From: Chrysoperla carnea
Lineage: Eukaryota > Arthropoda > Insecta > Neuroptera > Chrysopidae
Assembly (NCBI RefSeq): GCF_905475395.1
Contig: NC_058338.1
Coordinates: forward strand, 40,707,935 to 40,771,934
Length of the DNA stretch: 64,000 bases
Direction: 5' to 3'
The position numbers were made by a program, and so were the translations under genes. The notes below the pieces were generated by a model, which was not told where the DNA came from, did no database searches, and saw only the letters and a list, made by a program, of their open reading frames with translations. Below are positions 51,099 through 61,855 of this stretch, piece by piece; the first letter of the stretch is position 1, and every line of letters starts with the position of its first letter.

Positions 51099-52755
51099 CT
51101 TTTTATGGTAAAAATGAAATAAAATCAAAAATTAATGTAATATTAAATGTGCTATTATTTACCATTGACTTGAAATAATTATTTCCTGCTATTTTGTTTG
51201 AGCGAATGATTAAGTTAAATAACTTATTTGTAAAATCCAATTTTCATATTTTTTGTCGAAACAGAAAAACTAGTAGTAAAGCTTCTATTTCTATGACTTT
51301 TTTTATATGAATTAATTGAATGCCATTTTAAAGAATAAAAATTATGGAAAATTTGGTTGAAGTTATGTGCTACCAATGAATTTATTTAACCATGGATTTT
51401 TCTCTAAAACTTTAATTTACGAAAATCGAATTTTATGATAACGAAAGTTTTGAATATTTTAGATTTTAATAGAAATATATCTTTATACCCCTGAACTTAG
51501 AGGGAAGTTGTACAGTAAATGAATCAGATTTTTATTTGTTCTCATAAATTTTAAATCTGAAAATTTTATATAAATTATTAAAATTATAAAAAATAAACAT
51601 AGAGGTAATTAAATAATTATTAGGTTTCCAAAAGTCTATGTATATATATTTAAAATAATTTAATTCACTTACATGTACAGGTTGATTCACTATAAAGTAG
51701 TGCATTTTTAACACGCTTTAATAAGCTTCATACGTATGCTAGTATGTTGGTATGTTATTATGTTAGTATGTAACGCAAAATTTGAACATTATTTTGATAA
51801 ACATTATAATTTTTTAAAAAGATAAACGTAAGAAAATTCTTTTCAAACAAAAATTGCTTATTTTGTTGCAAAGAACAAGAATTTAATATAAAAAATATAA
51901 TATTCCCTTAAAAAAATTAATCCCTATTTGACTACGAAGACCGCCCTGATAAAATAGATAAGTACTATTTTTCATTTTACGTAATTTATCCGCTACGTGT
52001 TTTTCTGATTTCTCATTCTTATTTCGAAATGATAACTTTTTAAGAAGTCACTCTGTATATGGTGTACATATAACTTAGAGTTTATACCTAGGTAGTATTA
52101 AGCAATACAGTAATGTTTTACATTTAATACAATTTATAAATTATTCCATCTTAATTCTATACTATAGACGCAGTGCAATCAGTATTACCCACATAGCTAC
52201 ATGAAAAACGGATTCATCATTTCATAATTTAAATTTCATACCAATATTCTACTGTTTAGTAAAGAATACTTCACATTTAAACCACCACATATCATACTTA
52301 CCTACATTTACGGCTATACCAACCATAGAGGTAATACTCTGCTTCAAGCAAGATATAAATGAAATTGTTTGACTTATTATTAAACTTCAACCTAGTTTTC
52401 AATTTAATGAACAAGCTCATAACATATTTACTGGAAATTGTTTAGAATACGAACAGAGACATATTATGTGGGGTATAGTTAAAAATATAGACTATATTAA
52501 ACACAAATTGTAATATGGTTATATGTCTAAAATATATATATATATATAAAATTTTAAAAAGCATCATACAAATTTATAACCACATAAAAATCCTGACTTT
52601 AATATCAGTTTCTCATATACCTTTGGCACAAATTGCTGTTAAGTTTAAGTTAAGTTAAGTTTTAAGTTTCATTTTTTGCATATTTGGACCCAAATTAAAG
52701 AAATTAAAAGCAGAAAACAACTTGAAAGAATTTAAGATAAAATACATTGAATAAC

Positions 52756-53296
52756 AAGTGAAAACAAACAATTGATTGAGTTAAATGTTGAAATAGCATA
52801 TATAGTCAGTGTTGATTACTCCATCACATTACACATATACATGCCACACATACATAACTGACAATTCCATATTAATACATACTATAAAATTTGCATCTAA
52901 TGTGTGCCCTCGTGAGTAAACAGTGATGTTTACAAAAAAATGTTTCAAACAAAAGTTTTTTATTTTCTGATAAAGGACATTTATTACTTTTAAATTTTTG
53001 TTCTATCTCTAACGATTTACAAGACCCAATTGATCCTTGTTGCTCATTTACGATCTCAACCTCACTTTTTACGTTCTGATTGCGCTGTAAAAATTTCAGC
53101 TTGATATCTTTTTTCGGTTTTGAGTTATCGTGTTCACAGACGGACGGACGAACAGACGGAAAACCAGAAATGGACTAATTAAATGATTCTATGCCCACCT
53201 TTATTAAAATTTTTTTCGTAGCATCAATATTTTTAAGCGTTAAAAACTTGGAACTAAACTTAATATACTATCTACATTTCATATATGCATGGTTTA
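52756..53296 (+). repeat. Dispersed repeat R2, copy 4
   Basis: Near full-length: AAGTGAAAACAAACAATTGA start, TCACATTACACATATACATG, CATAACTGACAATTCC, AGTAAACAGTGATGTTTACA and AAAAATGTTTCAAACAAAAG. A TTACAAGACCCAATTGATCC segment, a GACGGACGGACGAACAGACG run and a GCATCAATATTTTTAAGCGT end follow. It lies 0.4 kb before the 53700 acceptor. Confidence 0.75.
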
Positions 53297-53699
53297 AAAA
53301 GCAGTCAAAAGTTTTATTATAAAGGAACTATGCGAAACAGTTATTAACATAATAATATTATTTATAGAAAACAAAATCGAACTTTTTACAAATTTTTCTT
53401 TAAAAGGTTATTTCATAGATCCCTGATTATTCGAAAAAAAAGCTTTCGATATCTGGCTATTGGAGTAGTTTATGTTCTTTAATTCCCTTTGCATTCATGT
53501 TTATTTAATGCTATCCTTCTAACGGAATCCGTTCTAATTAAAATTAAATTTTCCATAACATCAATAGTATAATAAAAACAGAAATAATATTTCTTAGAAA
53601 TTAGAAATTTATACTAGTTTTATCAAATTTTAAGTTAAGAAAAAATTTTCTCAAAAAATGTTTTATCTTATTTATTTTATTTTATTTCTTTTGTTCCAG

Positions 53700-53742
53700 G
53701 TGAGTTTCAAACTTTGTGCCAGCCAAATCGAATCAATTCGTC
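53700..53742 (+). CDS. Partial CDS: 43-nt micro-exon, in phase with 21448-21520
   Basis: A long pyrimidine tract ending TTTCTTTTGTTCCAG (AG at 53698-53699) precedes the exon and GTAAGTAA follows it. Joined to the exon ending at 21520, the split codon G|GT gives Gly. The frame then reads EFQTLCQPNRINS with two bases left over (phase 2), without a stop. The 43 bases are visibly richer in G and C (about 18 of 43) than the surroundings, as coding sequence usually is here. One cysteine suggests the beginning of an extracellular domain. The next exon lies beyond 64000 or was not recognised. Family unknown. It could also be an alternatively used exon of the same gene. Confidence 0.5.
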
Positions 53743-54699
53743 GTAAGTAATACCTATAACTACACAATGCGTGATTTTTATTCAGTAAGATTCATCAAAA
53801 ATTTTATATCAGGAATTATCATCTTGAGTCTTTCATTCATAGATGCGATATTACAAAAGCTATTTAACTATAGGAAAGCCCGTCTTCAAAATATAGCTTT
53901 AATGTGCTGACCTTGGGCCTAGCATGTTCTACGTATGCTTATGTTAAAAATCTCAAATAACTCTATCTTTAAATATGCTACATTTCTTTAATTTCTTTTT
54001 CTAAATTAATTTCTTTTTCTACTTTATTAAGCATTTTAAATTAAAAAAAATTATTAACATGATTATTTAAATTGCGAATAATTTGTCTGAAAATTGGTTT
54101 GACTAAACAATATTACAATATCACATTTACATTCAAATTTGGTGTTTATTTTCTCGACTTCCAGTAGCTTATAATTTATTGTAATTCGAGAAATTAGACA
54201 ATATTTTGCTTATAGTGAATGCTTATCGAATATTACGCATCTAAATAGATATATTATATAATTTGCTATAATAAAATAACCAATAGAATATCAGGAAAAT
54301 GGGCAGAGACATCATTTCGGATTGCAATAATAATTCATTTAAATTATAATTTGGAAATTAATTAGATTAGACACTAAAGCAATAACAAAAACATGAAATT
54401 TAATATCCAACTGTATATAATCCTATCATCAACTGTTACATTTAGTCCGGGTGCCTAGCCACTTTCCGTAGTAGGTGGTGTGCCAAGATCATGTTCAAAA
54501 TATATGTTCTTTTTTTTATACAATTTAAAAGGTTTTGGTTGTTAAATGACTCAAATTGTTTAAAACAAATAAACAAATTTAAAAGATTTTATTATTTTTT
54601 TCGTTCTAAAATACAAATGATTAAAAAATTAATGTTTCCAAAAACACAAAAGAGTTGAATCAAGGAAGAAAAACATTTTGCGTGTTTCGCTTAATACCA

Positions 54700-54701
<2 letters not shown>

Positions 54702-54785
<84 letters not shown>
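54702..54785. repeat. (AT)n microsatellite 3
   Basis: About 84 bp of uninterrupted TA dinucleotides, the longest in the window. The frame of repeated I-Y residues crossing it is an artefact. Confidence 0.95.
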
Positions 54786-54787
<2 letters not shown>

Positions 54788-55952
54788 CTCGGTGCAAGCT
54801 CCAACGAGTTGCATGAGTACCTATGCAGGGAGTTTTTGGGAGAAAAATCGATCTAGCTATGTTTACTGTTTAAAAAATTTGCGTTTTATCTGTGTGTTCT
54901 GGAAAAATCATGAACTGCGAAACATGACTCTTCCTAGCATCTATTGGCGTACATCGTAGTTAAAGAAATAAAGTACATTACCGGGACATTCAAATTATTA
55001 TTTGTGTGGAGATATTTAAAAAAGGGTCTTAAATTAGTCATAAAATTTGTGTTTTTAAACTCAAAAAATATCGAGCAAAGATATCTATTAGCTATGTAAA
55101 GTGGCATGGCACCTAGGGTAATTAATATTACAGATAAGGGTGGGTGTACCACTGATCGGATTGTCCAACAGGCGCCCAATACCATAAGGCATGACTCTGA
55201 TTTTCATGTAAAATAGAATAATATTATTGTTTATAGTTTACAATTACTATTTTATTGGCACCAGTCAATAGTCAGTAGTCAGTCAATGATATACTCCTCC
55301 GACGTTCTATTAATATTTATTATAAATGGTAACAAGTTTAAAATTACAATTGGAAATGTTATTGTTTATTAGAGTAGAGAGTGGTTCCATGGACCACAAT
55401 TTAAATTTATGTATTAATTGAACTATTGTTTAAAGTATAACAATTGTAATAGTTTCCGTTTATTGCATTGTTTTTCTCAATACTATGTAATTTTTTCGAG
55501 AATTAAAATATTGAACACTGTTGATAAAAACGTGTTCGATTTTTGATAAAAGATCATGGATTTACACTCGAATCTACTTAAAACAACCACCATCGCATTT
55601 ACTACAAGATACAATCTTCAATATGTAATATATACAGTTCACAGTGTGATATTTATACATTGAAAACCTCTTTTACAGGCAACGTCTTCTTTCAGCACCA
55701 AGTAACAGCTTAAAATTGTGTTGAATATCTTTTAGAACAAATGAGAAAATACCCTTCAAAGTTAGTGCGCGATAATTATCTTTTATCTGCCTTTTCCTTC
55801 TCAACTTGATCTTGTCAGTATTTTGCGTTATGTATAAAACATAAAGTATAACAAATGCCCACCAATAAGAAATAGTGCTTAAGGTTAGGCCAAAAAACAC
55901 AACAGCCTACTTGTGAATAAATGAATAAAAAATCAAAATTTGTTCTTTGAAA

Positions 55953-56138
55953 CACGGTTAGGTTATATTGGCTGTCCACGGCCTAAGGACACACTTAGGC
56001 TATGTATATACCATGCACCAGCCCATTACAACTATTAATTATATTAATTTTGTTGCGACGGCGGGAATTGAACCCGCTACCCTAAGCATACCGCGGACTA
56101 AATTAGTTACGCCTTAACCAACTGAGCTAATAGGGCGA
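55953..56138 (-). mobile_element. tRNA-derived SINE, short form, with target duplication
   Basis: On the minus strand the head reads TCGCCCTATTAGCTCAGTTG, GTTAAGGCGTAAC, then CCGCGGTATGCTTAGGGTAG and CGGGTTCAATTCCCGCCG. TAGCTCAGTTGG (56118-56129) is a perfect A box and GGTTCAATTCC (56064-56074) a B box. The T arm GCGGG..CCCGC is fully paired, so the tRNA-like part is better kept than in the copy at 23376. The core AATTAATATAATTAATAGTT and the tail GCCAATATAACCTAACC are shared with that copy, but about 100 bp of its middle are absent. The repeat CTTTGAAA flanks it at 55945-55952 and 56139-56146. Confidence 0.85.
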
Positions 56139-57114
56139 CTTTGAAATATATTATTATATGTTATTCTGCGTTGCTTGAAAAAAAATGTATAATTCTCTCG
56201 GCTACTTGTCTGCTGATAAGAAACTCTCTTCTATATAGTTTCTATGTCAAAGATAGCAATATCATTTGAAACCGGGCTACATCTTACTCAACTATGCAAT
56301 TATTATTTCTATTTTGTACATTACTAAAAATAATGATGAATAAGTCAAATGTAATAGAATACTTTTTAAAATAATATAAAGGTTTATTTTGATTATAATT
56401 ATTCTCAACTCAGTGTCTACATATAAGAGCATCTAAACCAAGCTAAGAAATAAAATAATTAAAAATAAATATGTTATATGTAATATACATTTATTGTGCG
56501 CAGAATCGAAATACTAAAGCAGATTTTGCACTAAAATTCTTTTTAAATTGATTAGGTTACCAATGGTTAAAAATTACGCAGAAGGCTAAAAATATGGCAA
56601 ACAAGACGCCGATATAAATGTTTAGAAATTTATGTTACTATTTATCAAAGCCGCTTACAAATAGTGAAATTATACATGGATATAGGAAAATCAAATTAGC
56701 AATTTCAAATTATATACCGTGCGAGAATAATGAAAGACGCTGACAAACCTTGATGTTGTCATGGTCGACCCAGATACCTTATTTGTATGAATACATGGTG
56801 GGGATAAATTCTCGTAAATAAAAAGAATAAATTAAGACTATCGTTAACTAAATATAAGTACAATGGTAATAATAATGGTAACAATCTTAAAAATTGATAA
56901 AATATGTAGTACTATTCAAATAAAAGCATGATCGATGATCGTATAAAACCAGCTTTATTTTGCATAACATAATAAATTAAAATTGAATGATGTGAAACAA
57001 AGGTGAAAAGGCACACAAACAACGGGCTACTCTTTCACTTATTAATTTGGTTTGGATTGTTTAATAATCCGATTTATATCTTTAATCCGAAATAAAAATA
57101 TTTAATACAAGTTT

Positions 57115-57248
57115 CATTTTTGTTTGACAAATGTTTCGTATACGGAACCCATAGTTCGCACTTGAAACTTAGCTAAGAACATTCTCCATTAAATTACCTT
57201 TTTCCTTATAGGTCTCTTCAAACTGAACAAATTTTTAAGATAATCGCC

Positions 57249-57284
<36 letters not shown>

Positions 57285-57355
57285 CGTAACCCTAAACTTG
57301 AACTTGAAACATAGTTATGAACACTCTTCATTAAATTACCTTTCAAGAACACTAA
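57115..57355 (-). repeat. Dispersed repeat R1, copy 4, with poly-T tract
   Basis: The + strand shows GTATACGGAACCCATAGTTC, GCACTTGAAACTTAGCTAAG and AACATTCTCCATTAAATTAC. A pure run of 30 T at 57251-57280 comes next, then a second unit, ACCCTAAACTTGAACTTGAA and AACACTCTTCATTAAATTAC. The two units show the same internal duplication as copies 1 and 2. The CTGTCTGTC part is missing. The poly-T has expanded from the short T run that other copies have at this place. Confidence 0.7.
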
Positions 57356-58180
57356 AAATCATATATGACCTTTGAAAACTTCGATCGTTTTGTCCAAACA
57401 ACTTATGATAGCTGACGTATTTTCTTTTATTTAAATAGATGAAATCTCTAAATGCATATTCGATTTTAGCAAAATTATATTCAATAAAAAATGTTCATCT
57501 TTCTACTAGGAACAAATAACAAATGTTATTCTATCTCTTATCAATTTCTGTATGCATTTTTAGCTTGTGTATTAGATTTTATGGATGGTATCTTAGAGTT
57601 TCAGAGTTGTCTGTTCTTTGACAATGTAGTTTTAATAAGAATTCATAAAATAACCAGCTTCAAAAAAATATATAATAATCTTTAATCCATTGATTCAACA
57701 GTTAATAAACAATAATGTACATTTAAATTTGGTTATAATGTCATAATAAAATAAATAATTTATTTACTACTATCCTTCGTATCAAATATAATAGTTTATT
57801 TTATATGAGAGAATAATATATAATAATAGGAACATGAATGCGTTGTTAACATCCCTATTAATACGTAATATCTACTAAATTTTATTAGGTGTATTTTATT
57901 AGGTTATAAAAAAGCAAGATTTTCGTTTAAATATAAATTACTTTTAATGGTATTTTAATCATATTTTATTATATATTACTTACAGTGGCTTCAATAAACT
58001 GTTTATGACTTTCAATTTTTAATGATTTTTAAATGTTTGCAACAAGTTATTTTAATCTAAAACTGTTGTTGTTGCATGTTTTATAATACAAGAAAATCCA
58101 TAATTAATTTTAAGTTTTTGTTGGTTGTTCACTAAAAATCTTAAAACCATACAAATTTATTTTTAAGTTTTATTGTTTTA

Positions 58181-58450
58181 CTAGAACCTATGCTTCACTG
58201 GGTTTAAAAGTAAAGATTGCTCTTGCTTATCCCCTTTCTATAACATTCGAAATAATGGCAAGGATTATTTACATAGCTAAAATATATGTGTATGGTTTTC
58301 TATTTTTTTAAATGTATAATAGTCGTAATTATTCATTGAGTATATCAGAAAAGATGGCCGTGAAATATTATATATTGACTATTTTTACAGAAATCTATGA
58401 ACTAAAAAGCTATTTTACCCATATTAAAAATACTCTCATTTATAAAAAGG
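58181..58450 (-). mobile_element. Helitron-like family H1, 3'-end copy
   Basis: On the minus strand it ends TTTAAACCCAGTGAAGCATA, GGTTCTAG followed by T (CTAG at 58181-58184). The interior, + strand ATTATTCATTGAGTATATCA, GAAAAGATGGCCGTGAAATA and ACTATTTTTACAGAAATCTA, is the near-exact inverse of 39540-39630 in the complete copy. The 5' end is not visible, so the right border is approximate. Confidence 0.65.
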
Positions 58451-58956
58451 TAATGTTCCACACCAAAGAATTAAAACCCATACAATTATGAACATAAACC
58501 TGATGTGAAAGTTAAATGAATAAGTTTTTGAGCAATAGTGTTTGTCGAAAGTCTACCAGAAAATGATTAGTGAACCACTGTGAACCATAGAATTACCACT
58601 TGCGCCGTGGAAAATCAAACTCAGATACTCTCAGTAATAAAAGTTTCTTTTATCACGCGAATTGATCTTTTGTCATGTTGTGTTTGACCAACAAAAAGTC
58701 AAAATATCCACCATATACTTATGGTGTTTATCATTAACCCTTGAGTATCTTAAAACGACCACCAAAATGCATGATTTCCGATTTTTTACACTTTTAACGG
58801 GAAGTTTTGTGTGTATGGAGGCACATGATAAAAAATCTGTTTGTGATAGGATGAAAAAACAAAAAAGATCAGATAGTTTGATCAGTATGTACGGAAAATG
58901 TTTTTATATAAAACGACTTCAGACCAACACGTTTTGTAGGATGCCTTGTTTTACTT

Positions 58957-59152
58957 CTAGCACAAAAAGGGGGATGTTATAAAATTGGCCGCTATGTGTA
59001 TCTGTATATCTCACTGTAGGTCATAAACGGATGAGTCGATTTGAATACAGTTTTTTGTTTGAAAGGTAATTTGATAGAGTACTCTTAACTATGTTGAAAT
59101 TAAATCTAATGGAGGGGTATCGGAGATTTTTTAAATTTTGTCAACTTCATTA
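58957..59152 (+). repeat. Dispersed repeat R1, copy 5 (shortened)
   Basis: CAAAAAGGGGGATGTTATAA, ATTGGCCGCTATGTGTATCT, CATAAACGGATGAGTCGATT, GTTTGAAAGGTAATTTGATA, GAGTACTCTTAACTATGTTG and GGGGTATCGGAGATTTTTTA appear in R1 order. The CTGTCTGTC block is degraded and only one of the two internal units remains. Confidence 0.65.
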
Positions 59153-59599
59153 GTTATAGGACCATTTTGTATACAAGTATTTTAGAGTGCGACAAAATGT
59201 TTTGGCTCAAAAAGTTTTGTATAAGCGAATTGACTATAACATTAAATACATAGATTCTAGGAAAATTTTACAATATTCATCAAAACCATAAAAGCAATGG
59301 AAGTTTCTACCCTTTATTATTAGTTGTAGTATTATCAATAAATTTTATAATCGATAAATACTAAATTATAAACCATATTGAACTAAAATTAAAGCGGTTG
59401 CTGTTATTCAGTTCAAAACAATCTTCATTATCAAATATTTATTTCATAATAATACATAACTTTCCGCCACCAATATTATTCCATCTACACATTAGCCGCA
59501 CACCTTTTACAAATCCAAAAAAACTTTGAGCAGCAGACCTCCATCACCAAGTATTTATTTCCTCTGTCGTAGATGTTTTTTTATTACTAGATGCTTTTT

Positions 59600-59935
59600 A
59601 TACAATGTATATATGAAATGTGCCAAAGTATACTAATATTAGTCCCAAGTTTGTAGAGCTTAAAAATAATGATGCTTCGAGCAAAATTTTGGTGTAGGTA
59701 TTCATAAAATCATCTTATTAGTCCATTTCCGGTTTTCCGTCTGTCTGTTTGTCCGCTTGTCAACACAGTAACTTAAAAAAGCGCTAGATATAGAACAAAA
59801 ATTTAAATACAAAACATATTTCTTATAAAAAATGTACAACTTTACTTTGAAACATTTTTCGTAAACATCACCGTTTACTCTTGGAGGCGCAAATTAGGTT
59901 TTATATAGTATGTATGTATTGTATTGTATCAAGTA
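59600..59935 (-). repeat. Dispersed repeat R2, copy 5 (partial)
   Basis: The + strand shows AAATGTGCCAAAGTATACTA, TTAGTCCCAAGTTTGTAGAG, CTTAAAAATAATGATGCTTC and ATCTTATTAGTCCATTTCCG. A CTGTCTGTTTGTCCG run, ATAGAACAAAAATTTAAATA and CATCACCGTTTACTC follow. The segment corresponding to the start of R2 is missing after about 59935, and a middle segment is deleted. Confidence 0.7.
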
Positions 59936-61518
59936 CAAATTTATTGTATATATTTTAAATTTATACGTTACATATATTATGCATATGTTTGTTTGTTTTT
60001 AGCCAATTTGTTTTTAGTTTGTTTTTAGCCTATTGTTTGATTTCACTTGTTATTTTTTCTCTTTCATATTTTTGAACGTATTTAATACTTTATACTGACA
60101 TAAAAGGACGAGGTGAAGGCATTAATTATACCGACATTCAGAACTTTTAGCTCAACTTGGAAAGCATAATGAAATGTGCAAGTATATTTCGACTGAAAAC
60201 AAGTAGCGGACTCGGAAGTTGGAATCCTTAATCCCATCCTTTTAGATTGGTTTTTCATTTTACAACCAACATAGTAGCATTTTCAATACTCTACTAAAAT
60301 TTCGAGCTGCTCTTTACTAGCCCAAAGCCTTCAAACTGTCAAAAATGCAGCTTATCTTCTTAAAATCTCCTCCAAATTATTGAAATATAAGTCTACATTT
60401 TCACGGAATGATATGACTAATGATCAATTTGTACAAATACATTCATTTTCATAATGTGGTACTACCCCCAGCAATTCGATACGTAATCATTTTCACATAT
60501 GAAATATATACCAATGATATACACCTACACTATTATATTATTTAGCATATTTTGTAAAGCTACAAATATGTAGACAGACATATATACAGGTGGTCTGTTA
60601 TTGAATGCAGATCGTTGCCCTAACGAATAAGCTCAAAAAGACGGGGAAATGTTATTTCCCAATTTTCAATGTGAGGCCTACTTTGAGCGATCATTAATCA
60701 AATAAATTAATATAATATAAAAAACAAAATGTCCCTCATCTAACTTTGCAACTTTTGATTAAGGTATTTTTTTTATTTGTTAGGTACAAAACGAGACCTT
60801 TAGGTGTATAGATTAAAATTTGTATATAATCACCATGTATATAATTTATTGGTAATTGTAGATATGGTTGGTGTAGCTTGCATATATAATGTGGAATATA
60901 TAGCCATATAATAAATACGGCGAAACAAATTATTGGTTTCTATTATTTTCACAACGATATCGAATAGTATCGGATAAAACTGCATAAAACGGGTAGTCAC
61001 ACGCAAACTACTGCGAAATTTCGAAATTCTGAGTCTTTTAAATCAATAAGTGAAATTTGCGAAATTTTTGATTTGCAAGAAAAAAAAATTTGAAAACATA
61101 AAATTGCAAAATTAGGATTATAAAATGGCACAAATTTAAAACATGGATAAAAACATATTTGTCTAGTCTATGACGATTTTAGATTGTCAATAAAATTTTC
61201 AAACAATATATACAAGAACCTATTTGTTTTAGGACTAGCAGGTATGGTTTAATATTATTTTATTTAAAATATGAATATTTTATTACTTCCGTATATATAA
61301 ACATTATTTATTCATACACGTGATGTATTTGATATCAGACATCAGCATTTACATATCTTAATAGAACTTTTTCATTATTTATGTCTCTTTAAATATGTAT
61401 GATAATTAAATTCTGTCATTTCGAAATAAAATAAAATATTGTAACATTTAAATTTCTTATTTTGCATTTTACTTAACAAAAAATGTCCCTTTAAATATTT
61501 TATCTTTTTTTGATAAAT

Positions 61519-61577
61519 TAGCATGTCTGTCTGGTAAGACGCTTGGCCAGCATCCAAGAGATCCAGCGCACTTGATT
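61519..61577 (+). mobile_element. tRNA-like remnant (type 2), degraded
   Basis: ATGTCTGTCTGGTAAGACGC, TTGGCCAGCATCCAAGAG and GATCCAGCGCACTTGATTC line up with 48489-48560. The CTTGG.......CCAAG stem with a 7-nt loop is perfect here, but the B box is decayed. It abuts an R1 copy directly. Confidence 0.4.
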
Positions 61578-61855
61578 CATACCTAAGAACACTACCTAAA
61601 ATTATTTTTTTCCTTAGAGCTTTCTCCAAACTGAACCCATGTTGAGTATGATCGCCTATTTTCTAGTTGTTCCGGGTACGAAAACACGGCTAGAAACTCT
61701 GCATTACATTACCTTTCAAACGAAATGAAAAAAAATCAAAACGGTTCATCCGTTTAGGCGCTACAATGCCACAGACAGACAGATAGACAGCACACACACA
61801 TAAAGGGATCAAACTTATAAACTTATAACACCTCTTTCTTTGGTTCTAGGGTTAA
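61578..61855 (-). repeat. Dispersed repeat R1, copy 6
   Basis: The + strand shows CCTAAGAACACTACCTAAAA, CTTAGAGCTTTCTCCAAACT, GAACCCATGTTGAGTATGAT and GTTCCGGGTACGAAAACACG. CATTACCTTTCAAACGAAAT, CGGTTCATCCGTTTAGGCGC, a CACAGACAGACAGATAGACAG block and GGATCAAACTTATAAACTTA follow. The polarity is the same as the copies at 14363 and 57115. Confidence 0.7.

Larger units (their letters stand above)
21521..53699 (+). other. Proposed 32-kb intron, repeat-filled
   Basis: GTAAGGG at its 5' end and a TTTATTTCTTTTGTTCCAG acceptor at its 3' end bracket about 32.2 kb with no coding exon that I can identify on either strand. The mobile elements inside are listed separately. The long spaces 21521-23375, 23663-25563, 28878-31030, 32501-35190, 35704-37103, 37465-39299, 44127-46587, 48571-50902 and 51107-52755 hold only AT-rich sequence. 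They contain short uninformative ORFs, a CTG/TTG trinucleotide run near 49630-49665 and small GC-richer islands near 30210-30400. The length would be typical of neuronal or cell-adhesion genes in large insect genomes, but that is analogy only. Confidence 0.45.

Noticed and set aside
54678..54959. 93-codon + frame with an I-Y repeat
   Set aside because: It is produced by the (AT)n microsatellite.
58662..58982. 106-codon + frame beside an R1 copy
   Set aside because: It runs into the R1 repeat at its 3' end, has no splice signals in phase with 53742 and matches nothing I know. It is most likely a chance frame in repeat-derived DNA.
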